Below, piece by piece: positions 1 through 8,364 of a DNA stretch of 64,000 nt. Under the pieces are notes generated by a model. That model was not told where the DNA came from. It made no database searches and saw only the letters and a list, made by a program, of their open reading frames with translations. How positions within the stretch are numbered: position 1 is the stretch's first letter; every line of letters starts with the position of its first letter. The stretch covers positions 186,001 through 250,000 of the forward strand of contig NZ_WSEN01000009.1 in the NCBI RefSeq assembly GCF_009758255.1, given 5' to 3'. A program made the position numbers and the translations under genes. The DNA is from Microbacterium sp. MAH-37 (GTDB taxonomy: Bacteria > Actinomycetota > Actinomycetes > Actinomycetales > Microbacteriaceae).

Positions 1-1017
1 GCCCCTCTCCCCGGCCCTGTGCTGCTCGCTGTGCTCGCCGCCATCGTCGCGGTGATCATCGTGTGCGCCTTCGGCGTGGTGACCGAGGCCGAGCACCTGG
101 CTCACCGCCTCGGTGACCCCTACGGCACCCTCGTGCTCACTCTCTCCATCGTGCTGATCGAGGTGATCCTCATCTCCGCCGTCATGCTCGGGCCGGGCGA
201 GCACACCACCATCGCACGGGACTCGGTCATGGCTGTGTCGATGATCATCCTGAACCTCGTCGTCGGCGTCGCCCTTCTCGTCGGCGGCATCCGGCATCGC
301 TCGCTGCGCGCGAACAGCACCGGCGTCTCCGCCTATCTGTCCCTGCTCGTGGTGCTGCTGGTCACCGCGTTCTTCCTTCCCGGTCTGATCGGCGACGGTG
401 GGGCCTACACACCCGCGCAGGCGATCCCGATTCTCGTCCTGACCCTGCTGCTGTACGGCTTCTTCCTGCTCAGGCAGACCGGCGCCCAGGCGGCGGACTT
501 CACGGAACCCGGCCACGCGGACGACGCCGCCGCGCCGCGCACCGGGCAGGTGCTCGCACAGCACCGCACCGAGATCCTGCTCCGCACGGCTGTGCTGGTC
601 GCCACCGTGCTGCCCATCGTGCTGCTCTCGCACGACATGGCAACGCTGCTCGACGACGGACTCGACCGCCTCGGCGCCCCGGTCGCCCTGTCCGGCATCC
701 TGATCGCGATGATCGTGTTCCTGCCCGAGACCATCACCACCGTCCGTGCCGCGTTCGGCGGCGAGATGCAGCGGGTCAGCAACCTCTGTCACGGCGCGCT
801 GGTCTCGACGGTCGGCCTCACCATCCCCGCGGTGCTGGCGATCGGACTGTTCACCGGTCAGACGGTGCTGCTGGCCGAGACACCGACCAATCTCGTGCTG
901 CTCGGCGCCACGATGCTGCTCACCGTGGCGACCTTCGCCGGTCGCCGGGTGTCGGCGATCGGCGGGTCGGCGCACCTGATGCTGTTCGTCGTCTACGGCC
1001 TCACCGTGTTCGCGTAG
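1..1017 (+). CDS. chaA: Calcium/sodium:proton antiporter, ChaA type (5' truncated)
   Basis: An integral membrane protein of about 338 residues, open from the first base of the window, so the true start lies upstream; the GTG at 19 is only the first internal start codon. It has about ten hydrophobic segments in two halves. The first half carries EAEHLAHRLGDPYGT followed by LIEVILIS, and the second half carries FLPETITT. These are the acidic alpha-repeat motifs of the Ca2+/cation antiporter superfamily, and the overall pattern is that of ChaA, which exports Ca2+ or Na+ in exchange for protons. Residues 155-175 form a hydrophilic central loop. It converges on cydB with a 13-bp gap. The family call is firm; the ion preference is not visible. 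Confidence 0.85.
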   Translation, partial: APLPGPVLLAVLAAIVAVIIVCAFGVVTEAEHLAHRLGDPYGTLVLTLSIVLIEVILISAVMLGPGEHTTIARDSVMAVSMIILNLVVGVALLVGGIRHRSLRANSTGVSAYLSLLVVLLVTAFFLPGLIGDGGAYTPAQAIPILVLTLLLYGFFLLRQTGAQAADFTEPGHADDAAAPRTGQVLAQHRTEILLRTAVLVATVLPIVLLSHDMATLLDDGLDRLGAPVALSGILIAMIVFLPETITTVRAAFGGEMQRVSNLCHGALVSTVGLTIPAVLAIGLFTGQTVLLAETPTNLVLLGATMLLTVATFAGRRVSAIGGSAHLMLFVVYGLTVFA

Positions 1018-1030
1018 TGATGCGACCGGC

Positions 1031-2089
1031 TCAGCGAGCCGGGCGCGCGTCCGCTCGCAGCACGGCCGGAAGCACGACGTGCGCCTCGGGGATCATCCCG
1101 GGGCGCACCCGCGCCCGGAAGATCCAGTAGCTCCAGCCCTGGTAGAGCAGCACCACGGGCAGCGCGACGACAGCCACTACGGTCATCACACCGAGTGTGT
1201 ACGGGCTGTTCGATCCGTTCCAGACGGTCAGATCGAAAGCGGCATCCACGGTCGACGGCAGCACCAGCGGAAACATCCCCGCGAACACCGCCCCCGCGCC
1301 GAACAGGCCGAACGCGGCGTACCCGGTGAACGCGAAGCCCTCACGACGCCCACGCGCCGAGACCCAGCCGAACACCGCCCCGGCGACTGCGAGCACGATG
1401 AACGCCCACGACAGCACGTTTCCGCCGTGCTCGAACTGCACCCACAGCGCCCAGACCGCGGCGGGCACCAGGCAGAGCGGAGCCCAGCGGGCCGCGAACC
1501 GTCCGGCGCGGTCGCGCACCGGGCCGTCGGCCTTGAGACCCAGGAACGTCGCCGAGTGTGCGAGGGCGAAGCCCACCACGGCGAGACCGCCGAGCACCGC
1601 CGGGACCGTCAGCCACACGAACGGACCGCCGACGCGATCGCCGTTGGCATCGATCGGCAGCCCTGTCGACGTCAGCGCCAGCGCCGCACCGATGCAGAAG
1701 GCCACGATCAGCGAGCCGAGCCCGATCAGCCAGGTCCAGACGTCGCGCCAGAGCTGCGTCGCCACCTTGCCTCGGTACTCGATGCCCACCGCGCGCACGA
1801 TCAGCCCGACGAGCGTGATCGTGAGAGGCACGTACAGCGTCGAGAACAGCGACGCGTACCAGGCCGGGAACGCGGCGAACAGTGCGGCACCTGCGGTGAT
1901 CAGCCACACCTCGTTGCCGTCCCACACCGGGCCGATCGTGTTCAGCATCACCCGGCGGTCGCGCTCGTTCCGCGTGGAGAAGATCATGTGCATCCCCACG
2001 CCGAGGTCGAATCCCTCGAGCAGCAGATAGCCGATCCACAGCACCGCGATCGCGGTGAACCAGACGACGGGCAGCGGTTCCATGGTCAT
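1031..2089 (-). CDS. cydB: Cytochrome bd ubiquinol oxidase subunit II
   Basis: CydB is the second membrane subunit of the cytochrome bd quinol:O2 oxidoreductase, which reduces oxygen at low tension without pumping protons. The 352-residue protein has the family's N-terminal signature GYLLLEGFDLGVGM near residue 20 and the DGNEVWL segment near residue 55, with about eight or nine membrane helices. It lies 24 bp downstream of cydA on the same strand, so the two are almost certainly cotranscribed. The start used is the ATG at 2089; a second ATG at 2083 is equally possible and changes only two residues. Confidence 0.95.
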   Translation of the reverse strand: MTMEPLPVVWFTAIAVLWIGYLLLEGFDLGVGMHMIFSTRNERDRRVMLNTIGPVWDGNEVWLITAGAALFAAFPAWYASLFSTLYVPLTITLVGLIVRAVGIEYRGKVATQLWRDVWTWLIGLGSLIVAFCIGAALALTSTGLPIDANGDRVGGPFVWLTVPAVLGGLAVVGFALAHSATFLGLKADGPVRDRAGRFAARWAPLCLVPAAVWALWVQFEHGGNVLSWAFIVLAVAGAVFGWVSARGRREGFAFTGYAAFGLFGAGAVFAGMFPLVLPSTVDAAFDLTVWNGSNSPYTLGVMTVVAVVALPVVLLYQGWSYWIFRARVRPGMIPEAHVVLPAVLRADARPAR

Positions 2090-2113
2090 TCCTCCCAGTT
2101 CTCGGCGAGCGGT

Positions 2114-3700
2114 TCAGTACGCGAAGGACAGCACATCGTCGGATGCCCGGCCATCGGAGCCCTCGTCGTCATCGTCATGCCCACGTGCGCCCAGCTCGGG
2201 CATCGAGGCCGCGACCCCGCCGCGGATGTACTTCACCATCAGGAAAAGCTCGATCACGAGCATCACGCCGTACACCGCGGTGAGCGTGATGACCGAGAAC
2301 AGCAGTTCCCCCGCCGTGACACCAGGCGAGACGGCTGCGGCGGTGAACATGAAGACTCCGTCGATGCCGGTGGCGTCGGGGTTCGGCGCGACCACGAACG
2401 GCTGCCGGCCGAGCTCCGTGAAGATCCATCCGGCGATGTTCGCGGCGAACGGCGCGACGATGCCGAGCAGAGCGAGCCGCATGATCCACTTCGAGCGCAG
2501 CACGGTGCCCTTCCTGGTCAGCCAGAGCGCGATCACCGCGCCGGCCGCGACGACGCCGCCCAGGCCGATCATCAGCCGGAAGCCCCAGTAGGTGACCCAC
2601 ATCACGGGCACGTAGTGCACCTCGGTGCCGGCGCGGTCGCCGTAGAGCGCGTCGTCGGGGATGGTCGCGCCGTACTGATCGACGTACTGCGGCTCCAGGT
2701 CGCGGATGCCGGGCATGTCGGCGCCCCACTCGCCGGTGCCGAGGAAGCCGAGCACGCCGGGAACCTCGATGAGGGTGATCACGTCGGAGCAGTCGCTCGA
2801 ACCGGGGTCGCCGAGCGAGAGCACCGAGAACGACGATCCGGTGTGACAGGCGGCCTCTGCCGCGGCCATCTTCATCGGCTGCTGCTCGTACATGAGCTTG
2901 CCCTGGATGTCGCCCGAGACGACCGTTCCGAGGAAGCCGACGATCGCGACGACGGCCCCGAAGCGCAGTGACCAGAGCCAGACGCCGTGGTCGACCTTGT
3001 CACGCCCCGGCGCGGCATCCGTCTGGCCGACCACGACGCGGCCGGTGGCGTCGACGGTGTCGATGCCGTCGTGCCGGCGGCGCCACAGGTGGTACCAGGA
3101 GATGCCGAGCAGGAACATGCCGGCGACGACCAGCGCGCCGAGGATCGTGTGCGTGTAAGCCGCCAGCGCGGTGTTGTTGGTGAGCACCGCCCAGACGTCC
3201 GTCATCACCGGACGACCGTCGTCGCCAAGCTCGACGCCGACGGGGTGCTGCATCCAGGAGTTCGCGACGATGATGAAGAACGCCGAGATCCACGACCCGA
3301 TCACCGCGCACCACAGCGCGGCCAGGTGCAGCCCCTTGCGCAGGCGCCCCCAGCCGAAGATCCAGATGCCGAGGAAGGTCGACTCGACGAAGAATGCCAG
3401 TAGACCCTCCATCGCGAGCGGGGCGCCGAACACGTCGCCCACGAAGCGGGAGTACTCGCTCCACGCCATGCCGAACTGGAACTCCTGCACGAGTCCGGTC
3501 GCGACGCCGACGATGAAGTTGATCAGGTAGACCTTGCCCCAGAACTTGGTCATCCTGAGGAACTTCTCGTCGCCGGTGCGCACCCATCGGGTCTGCATGA
3601 TGGCTACGGCCATACCGAGACCGAGCGTCAGCGGGACCATCAGGAAGTGGTACACGGTCGTGATGCCGAACTGCCATCGGGCGATGTCGAGCACGTCCAC
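2114..3700 (-). CDS. cydA: Cytochrome bd ubiquinol oxidase subunit I
   Basis: CydA binds hemes b558, b595 and d and carries the quinol site. The 528-residue product starts at GTG 3700, preceded by AAGGAG at normal spacing; the open frame continues upstream to 4495 but that part is antisense to blaI and is not coding. Visible landmarks are His18 in WQFGITTVYH (heme ligand), the acidic MEGLLAFFVEST segment near residue 100 (proton/heme d region), the WMQHPVG motif near 160 and GRQPFVV near 450. The periplasmic Q-loop region is short, as is usual outside the proteobacterial long-Q-loop group. The promoter region upstream holds three BlaI-type operators shared with the divergent repressor gene. 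A -10 box TAGAAT (3753-3748, minus strand) lies within the nearest operator. Confidence 0.95.
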   Translation of the reverse strand: MDVLDIARWQFGITTVYHFLMVPLTLGLGMAVAIMQTRWVRTGDEKFLRMTKFWGKVYLINFIVGVATGLVQEFQFGMAWSEYSRFVGDVFGAPLAMEGLLAFFVESTFLGIWIFGWGRLRKGLHLAALWCAVIGSWISAFFIIVANSWMQHPVGVELGDDGRPVMTDVWAVLTNNTALAAYTHTILGALVVAGMFLLGISWYHLWRRRHDGIDTVDATGRVVVGQTDAAPGRDKVDHGVWLWSLRFGAVVAIVGFLGTVVSGDIQGKLMYEQQPMKMAAAEAACHTGSSFSVLSLGDPGSSDCSDVITLIEVPGVLGFLGTGEWGADMPGIRDLEPQYVDQYGATIPDDALYGDRAGTEVHYVPVMWVTYWGFRLMIGLGGVVAAGAVIALWLTRKGTVLRSKWIMRLALLGIVAPFAANIAGWIFTELGRQPFVVAPNPDATGIDGVFMFTAAAVSPGVTAGELLFSVITLTAVYGVMLVIELFLMVKYIRGGVAASMPELGARGHDDDDEGSDGRASDDVLSFAY

Positions 3701-3748
3701 GCGGATCTCCTTCGCAGAGCACGGTGCGGCGTCTGCCGCCACCTTGAA

Positions 3749-3765
3749 TTCTACGCGCCGTAGAA
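3749..3765. promoter_or_regulatory. BlaI-type operator 1 (cydA-proximal)
   Basis: TTCTACGCGCCGTAGAA is a palindrome with 7-bp arms (TTCTACG/CGTAGAA) around CGC. The same 17 bp occur in front of cydDC at 8348-8364. On the minus strand its arm forms the cydA -10 box TAGAAT (3753-3748). Resemblance to TACA-N2-TGTA operators of the BlaI/CopY family, plus adjacency to blaI, supports the assignment; binding is inferred. Confidence 0.8.
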
Positions 3766-3769
3766 CTCG

Positions 3770-3786
3770 TTCTACAGAGCATAGAA
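3770..3786. promoter_or_regulatory. BlaI-type operator 2
   Basis: TTCTACAGAGCATAGAA has arms TTCTA/TAGAA, extended by one more pair when the flanking G and C are included. It begins exactly 21 bp after operator 1, two helical turns, and matches it at 12 of 17 positions. Confidence 0.7.
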
Positions 3787-3790
3787 CAAT

Positions 3791-3807
3791 TTCGACGTGA
3801 GGTAGAA
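3791..3807. promoter_or_regulatory. BlaI-type operator 3 (blaI-proximal)
   Basis: TTCGACGTGAGGTAGAA begins exactly 21 bp after operator 2 and matches operator 1 at 13 of 17 positions. Its right arm forms TAGAAT (3803-3808), a good -10 box for blaI, which would make the repressor autoregulated. It is more degenerate than the other two. Confidence 0.6.
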
Positions 3808-3838
3808 TGGACAATACCGCGAAACACGGAGGATGGAT

Positions 3839-4195
3839 ATGGGAACGCTCGGAGAACTCGAACGCGCCGTCATGGACGCGGTCTGGGATTCCGCCGCCGA
3901 CTCCGTCACCGCCTACGACGTGCAGGACATCCTGCAGACCGGGGGCCGCTCGCTCGCCGCCACGACACTGCTGACCGTGCTGTCCCGGCTCGAGAAGAAG
4001 GGCTTCGTGGCCTCGGATCGCTCCGCCCGCCCTCATCGTTACCGCGCCATGGCCTCGCGCGCCGACCACACCGCCGAACTCATGCACGAGGTGCTCGGCG
4101 AGGCCGGCGACCGCACCGCCGTGCTGGCGCGTTTCGTCGGGGGCGTCACCGACGAGGACGCCGCAGTGCTGCGCCGTCTGCTGGACGGCGCCTGA
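3839..4195 (+). CDS. BlaI/MecI/CopY family transcriptional repressor
   Basis: A 118-residue winged-helix repressor of the BlaI/MecI type. The sequence LGELERAVMDAVWD at the N-terminus and LLTVLSRLEKKGFV near residue 50 (recognition helix and wing) are typical, and the C-terminal helices should dimerise. The start is taken as ATG 3839, because ATG 3833 immediately abuts GGAGG (3828-3832), whereas 3839 sits 6 nt away. The gene for an M56 metallopeptidase follows 10 bp downstream, the classic BlaR1 partner arrangement. Position between cydAB and cydDC, together with matching operators at both, points to control of cytochrome bd oxidase. No cleavage site for BlaR-type inactivation can be recognised by eye. 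Confidence 0.9.
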   Translation: MGTLGELERAVMDAVWDSAADSVTAYDVQDILQTGGRSLAATTLLTVLSRLEKKGFVASDRSARPHRYRAMASRADHTAELMHEVLGEAGDRTAVLARFVGGVTDEDAAVLRRLLDGA

Positions 4196-4205
4196 GAGGC
4201 ATCCC

Positions 4206-5012
4206 ATGCCGCTGATCGCCGATCCGTCGCTGGCGGGAGCCGTCGTGATCCCGCACGCCGTGATCGTCGCCGCGACGGTCGCGCTCGGCGTCGTCGCGCT
4301 CGCTCTCGCCTGGCCGGTGCCGGTCGCACTGTCGCGCTCGTCCTGGCCGACCCGGATGCCGGTCATCGCGCTGCTGCTGTGGCAGGCGATCGGCCTCGCC
4401 GGAGGCCTCTCGATGATCGGCGCACTGGCCTTGGGCGGATTCGCCCTCGTGCCGGAGCACCCCTGGTACATGCTGCTTCCCGCCGTCGCGTTCACGGTCT
4501 ACCTGCTCACGCATCTGGCGATCACGATCGTGCAGGTCACGAGGCAGCGCCGACGCCACCTGGCGCTGCTCGAGCTGCTCGCCTCGCCGCATCCGACCAG
4601 GGCGCGCACCCAGGTCATCGACGACACCGTTCCGGTGGCGTACTGCCTGCCGCGCGGCGCGGGCTCTGTCACAGTGCTCTCGCAGGGCCTGATCGACCGG
4701 CTCGACCCGGACGAGCTCGTCGCCGTCATCGCCCACGAGCGCGCGCATGTCGAGCAGCGGCACGACCTTCTGCTGCTCGCCTTCCGCGCATGGCGCGCAG
4801 CCCTTCCGTGGTTCCCCATCGCCGCCCGCGCCGAGGCCGACGTCGCGGCGCTCGTGGAGATGCTGGCAGACGACCATGCCCGCCGCGAGGTGCGTGACGA
4901 GGTGCTCGCCCGCGCGATCCTCGCGGTCGGCGCCGCCGGCGTGCCGGGCGCCGAGCGCGCGGTGTCGGGCTCATCCCGCGTGAGCGACCGCTTCCGCCGG
5001 CTCGCCGCCTGA
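4206..5012 (+). CDS. M56 family (BlaR1-like) membrane metallopeptidase
   Basis: The 268-residue protein has three hydrophobic segments in its first 110 residues, a zinc protease motif AHERAH (HExxH) near residue 178 and an acidic downstream region with EADVAALVEMLADDHA that would supply the third zinc ligand. This is the peptidase core of BlaR1/MecR1 without any C-terminal penicillin-binding sensor domain. The family member paired with a BlaI repressor is expected to cleave or destabilise it on signal. The signal is unknown; the operators suggest something related to respiration. Its 3' end overlaps the convergent cydDC gene by 42 bp. A GGC-rich 10-bp gap separates it from blaI, so the two are coexpressed. 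Confidence 0.85.
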   Translation: MPLIADPSLAGAVVIPHAVIVAATVALGVVALALAWPVPVALSRSSWPTRMPVIALLLWQAIGLAGGLSMIGALALGGFALVPEHPWYMLLPAVAFTVYLLTHLAITIVQVTRQRRRHLALLELLASPHPTRARTQVIDDTVPVAYCLPRGAGSVTVLSQGLIDRLDPDELVAVIAHERAHVEQRHDLLLLAFRAWRAALPWFPIAARAEADVAALVEMLADDHARREVRDEVLARAILAVGAAGVPGAERAVSGSSRVSDRFRRLAA

Positions 5013-8000
5013 CGCGGCGGCCCCCAGCCGCAGCATCCCGTCGCCGGCGCGGCGATCCTCTGCCCGGTGCGAGACCAGCACCACGATGCGGTCCTCGGTG
5101 GCGGCACGCACGTCCCCCATCATCGCCGCAGCCGTGGGCGCATCCAGATGTGCGGTGGGCTCGTCGAGCAGGAGCACATCGGCGCGAGTGAGCAGCGCAC
5201 GGGCAACGGCCAGGCGCTGGCGCTCCCCACCGGAGAGCGCCGATCCGCCGGGCCCGACACGAGTGTCGAGGCCGAGTCGCTGCACCAGAGGCGCCAGGCC
5301 GGCCATCCGGAGCGCGGCCTGCAGCTCCGCGTCGTCCGCGGCATCCTCGCGCGACCGCGCCAGCAGCAGATTGCCGCGGATGGTCGAGTCGAACACGTAG
5401 GCGTCCTGAGGGCACCACGCCACCCGGCTCCGCCAGGCCCGCTCCGAGAGCCGGGTGATGGGGGCACCGTCCGCGAGGATCGCCCCGCGCTGCACCGGCA
5501 GAGCACCCATGATCGCGGACAGCAGCGTGGACTTGCCCGACCCCGAGGGCCCGTCCAGCACCAGCCAGCGCCCCCGCGCCGCGCGCCCGCTGACACCGGC
5601 GACGGCCGGCGCGGCAGTGCCGGGGTACTGGAAGTCCACGTCGTCGAGCGCCAGCTCGCGGACAGGATCGTCCAGTCGAGAGCCGCTCCAGCCGACGGCC
5701 GGCGCAGGCTCCAGCACCGGCGAGAGGCGGGAGATCAGCGCGCGCAGCGCCGGCATCCTTCCGACCGCGTCGACGAGCGCGACCAGCGGCTCCGCCAGCG
5801 CGAGCGCGACGAGCGCGATGACCGACGCGCGCTCCGCGGGCAGGTCAGGCCCGATCAGCGGGATCAGGACACCGAGCAGCGTGACGCCCGCGGTGACCAC
5901 CGCGGCGCCGAGCCCTGCCGACCAGGCGGCGCGACGCTCCGCCTTGGCGAGCCGCTCCGCGCCGGCGTCGAGGACTTCCAGAGCCGCCGGAGCGGCGCCG
6001 TTGCTGCGCAGGTCGTCGGCCGCGGCGCTCAGGGCGGATGTGCCGCGCACGATCTCGGACCGCGCGGCGACCCGGGCCGATCCGGCACGACGCTCCGAGA
6101 ACAGCGCGAGCAGCGCAGCCAGCACGACTGCGACCACGAGGATCGCGGCCACGGCGACGGTGAGCGCGGGGGCGACGAGGCCCGTCGTCACGACCGCCGC
6201 CAGCAGCACCAGCACGCCGGCGCCGAGCGGGGGCAGCACTCGCGGGAGCTGATCGCGCAGATCGCCGGACAGCGTTACCAGGTAGTCCAGCGGCGCACCA
6301 CCGGACAGCAGCCGGCGGGAACCCGCGCCGCGCGCGGCGATCGCGCCCCACAGCCGCATACGCAGCGCATCGACCACGCGCAGGGTCGCGCGGTGGGTGA
6401 CGAGCCGCTCGGCGTAGCGGCTCACCGCTCGGCCGATGCCGAACGCCCGCACGCCGACGATCGCGACGAGGAGGTACATGATGTACTCCTCGACACTCGC
6501 GCGGACGATCAGCCAGCCCGACAGTGCCGTGAGGGTGATCCCGAAGCCGGCCGTCAGCGCCGCCAGCAGAACGGATCCCGCCCACATCCAGCGGTGCGGT
6601 TTCAGCAGTGAGCGCAGTGTGAGCCCGTTTCCGGCCCGCATCCCATCCGGCACCTGCGCGACCTCCGGTTCCGGAGCCGCGGATGCAGCGGATGCGTCGG
6701 ACATGTCAGCCCCGGCGCCGGCATCCGCCTCGTGATCCCGCGCGGGAACGGCGCCGTTCAGCGCGATCCGCCATTCGGCCAACGCGAGCGTCTCTGGCTC
6801 GTGCGTTGCGAGCACGACCACGCAGCGGCGGGCCCTGCGCAGCACGGCGGCCCGAACGAGGTCGGCGGAGCGCCGGTCGAGGTGCGCCGTCGGCTCGTCG
6901 AGCAGGAGCAGCCGAGCCCCATGGTCGACGCGGGCCAGCGCACGCGCCACCGACAGGCGACGCTGCTCCCCCGGGCTGAGTTCGGCGGTGGCGGCATCTG
7001 CGAGAGCGGTGAGCCCGAGTTCCTTCAGCGCCTCCGTGTCCGCCCCGAACAGGGCCAGCTCGGCACGGGGCGTGTCCGCGAAGAACTGCGGCGCCTGCGG
7101 CGCCCACGCCACGTCGTCGGATCCCACCCCGGAGATGGCCCCTGCGACTGCGGCATCCGCCGGCAGTGTCCCGGCGAGGGCGGCCAGCAGCGTCGACTTG
7201 CCAGCGCCGCTCGGTCCGGTGACGGCGGTGATGCCGGCGAGCGTGGCGGAGACGCCGTCGAGGACAGCGTCCGGTCGCCCCGCGTAGTGGACGGTGACGC
7301 CGTCCACCCGCACCGGCCCGGGCTCCGCACGGCGCAGGTCTTGCCGTTCCGGCCGGGCGAGCAGCTCCTGCGCCCGCCCGAGCGCGGACAACCCGTCCTG
7401 TGAGGCGTGGAAGGCCGCGCCGAGTTCGCGCAGCGCGAGGAAGCACTCCGGTGCGAGGATCAGTGCCACCAGTGCCGGCTCGAGCTCCATCGTGCCGTTC
7501 AGCAGGCGGATGCCGAGCAGCACCGCGACGACGGCCACCGAGAGCGTCGCGATCAGCTCGAGTGCGAGGGCGGAGAGGAACGCCCAGCGCAGTGTCTCCT
7601 CGGTACGCTCCCGGTACCGCCGCTGCACGACGTCGAGAGCACGCGTCTGCTCCGGCACCCTGCCGAGGCCGACGATCACCGGGAGCCCGCGTGCGAGCTC
7701 GGCGAGATGGTCGGCGAGCCGGGTGAGCGCGGTGAGCGCAGCGTCCGTGCGCTCCCGGGTGTGCTTGCCGATCAGCACCATGAACAGCGGCACCAGAGGC
7801 AGCGTCAGAACCACGACCAGAGCGCTCACCCAGTCCGCGCCGAGGATGCGCAGCCCGACGATGATCGGCACGACGGCCGCCGAGATCGTCGCAGGGACGG
7901 ACTGCACGTAGTAGTCGTCGACGGCGTCCAGCCCGTCGGCGGCGAGCACGGCCGTGCCGCCTCCGGACCTCCCGCCGTCGGCGAGGCGCCGCCACAGTCG

Positions 8001-8339
8001 CCCGCGCAGCTCGCGCTTGACGCCGGTCGCGATGCGGCGGGCGAGCACCGCGGTGCCCCATTCGCCGCCGACGCGGAGCACGACGCCCAGCGCGCCGAGG
8101 AGCACGATCGTCCGGCTTGTGCGCTCATCCAGACCGGTGCCGGCGAGGGCTGCGATGCCACGCGCCACCGACTCGGCGATCAATACCAGGCCGAGTGCGC
8201 GCAGCGCCGCGAGCACGCCAAGCCCGTACAGGGCACGGCGCGGGGCGGGCCCCGTTCCGGGGCGCACCGCGGGTGCAGCCGCAGCCGCGCGACGGGCTTC
8301 ACTCACCCACGGATCATTCACGACCTGCTGACGACTCAC
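4971..8339 (-). CDS. cydDC: Fused thiol-reductant ABC exporter CydDC
   Basis: CydDC exports glutathione/cysteine-type thiols (in E. coli) and is needed to assemble cytochrome bd. Here both half-transporters are fused in 1122 residues, as seen in other actinobacteria. The CydD half has a membrane domain (residues about 20-310), Walker A GPSGAGKST, signature LSPGEQRRL and Walker B LLLLDEPTAHLD. The CydC half has a second membrane domain (about 570-850), [18 protein letters not shown] and VLLLDEPTAHLD. The start at GTG 8339 has GGAGG only one base away, too close for a ribosome site. It lies 7 nt after a -10 TAGAAT (8352-8347), so a leaderless transcript is the best reading; GTG 8321 is the alternative. 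An operator identical to that of cydA overlaps this -10. Confidence 0.93.
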   Translation of the reverse strand: MSRQQVVNDPWVSEARRAAAAAPAVRPGTGPAPRRALYGLGVLAALRALGLVLIAESVARGIAALAGTGLDERTSRTIVLLGALGVVLRVGGEWGTAVLARRIATGVKRELRGRLWRRLADGGRSGGGTAVLAADGLDAVDDYYVQSVPATISAAVVPIIVGLRILGADWVSALVVVLTLPLVPLFMVLIGKHTRERTDAALTALTRLADHLAELARGLPVIVGLGRVPEQTRALDVVQRRYRERTEETLRWAFLSALALELIATLSVAVVAVLLGIRLLNGTMELEPALVALILAPECFLALRELGAAFHASQDGLSALGRAQELLARPERQDLRRAEPGPVRVDGVTVHYAGRPDAVLDGVSATLAGITAVTGPSGAGKSTLLAALAGTLPADAAVAGAISGVGSDDVAWAPQAPQFFADTPRAELALFGADTEALKELGLTALADAATAELSPGEQRRLSVARALARVDHGARLLLLDEPTAHLDRRSADLVRAAVLRRARRCVVVLATHEPETLALAEWRIALNGAVPARDHEADAGAGADMSDASAASAAPEPEVAQVPDGMRAGNGLTLRSLLKPHRWMWAGSVLLAALTAGFGITLTALSGWLIVRASVEEYIMYLLVAIVGVRAFGIGRAVSRYAERLVTHRATLRVVDALRMRLWGAIAARGAGSRRLLSGGAPLDYLVTLSGDLRDQLPRVLPPLGAGVLVLLAAVVTTGLVAPALTVAVAAILVVAVVLAALLALFSERRAGSARVAARSEIVRGTSALSAAADDLRSNGAAPAALEVLDAGAERLAKAERRAAWSAGLGAAVVTAGVTLLGVLIPLIGPDLPAERASVIALVALALAEPLVALVDAVGRMPALRALISRLSPVLEPAPAVGWSGSRLDDPVRELALDDVDFQYPGTAAPAVAGVSGRAARGRWLVLDGPSGSGKSTLLSAIMGALPVQRGAILADGAPITRLSERAWRSRVAWCPQDAYVFDSTIRGNLLLARSREDAADDAELQAALRMAGLAPLVQRLGLDTRVGPGGSALSGGERQRLAVARALLTRADVLLLDEPTAHLDAPTAAAMMGDVRAATEDRIVVLVSHRAEDRRAGDGMLRLGAAASGGEPAEAVAHAG

Positions 8340-8347
8340 GCCTCCAA

Positions 8348-8364
8348 TTCTACGCGCCGTAGAA
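8348..8364. promoter_or_regulatory. BlaI-type operator in front of cydDC
   Basis: TTCTACGCGCCGTAGAA, base-for-base the same as operator 1 at 3749-3765. It contains the stop codon of the upstream AraC-type gene (8350-8352) and the cydDC -10 box TAGAAT (8352-8347, minus strand). Confidence 0.8.

Noticed and set aside
3701..4495. Upstream extension of the cydA frame
   Set aside because: It is antisense to blaI and the M56 gene; GTG 3700 has a proper ribosome site and matches the family N-terminus.
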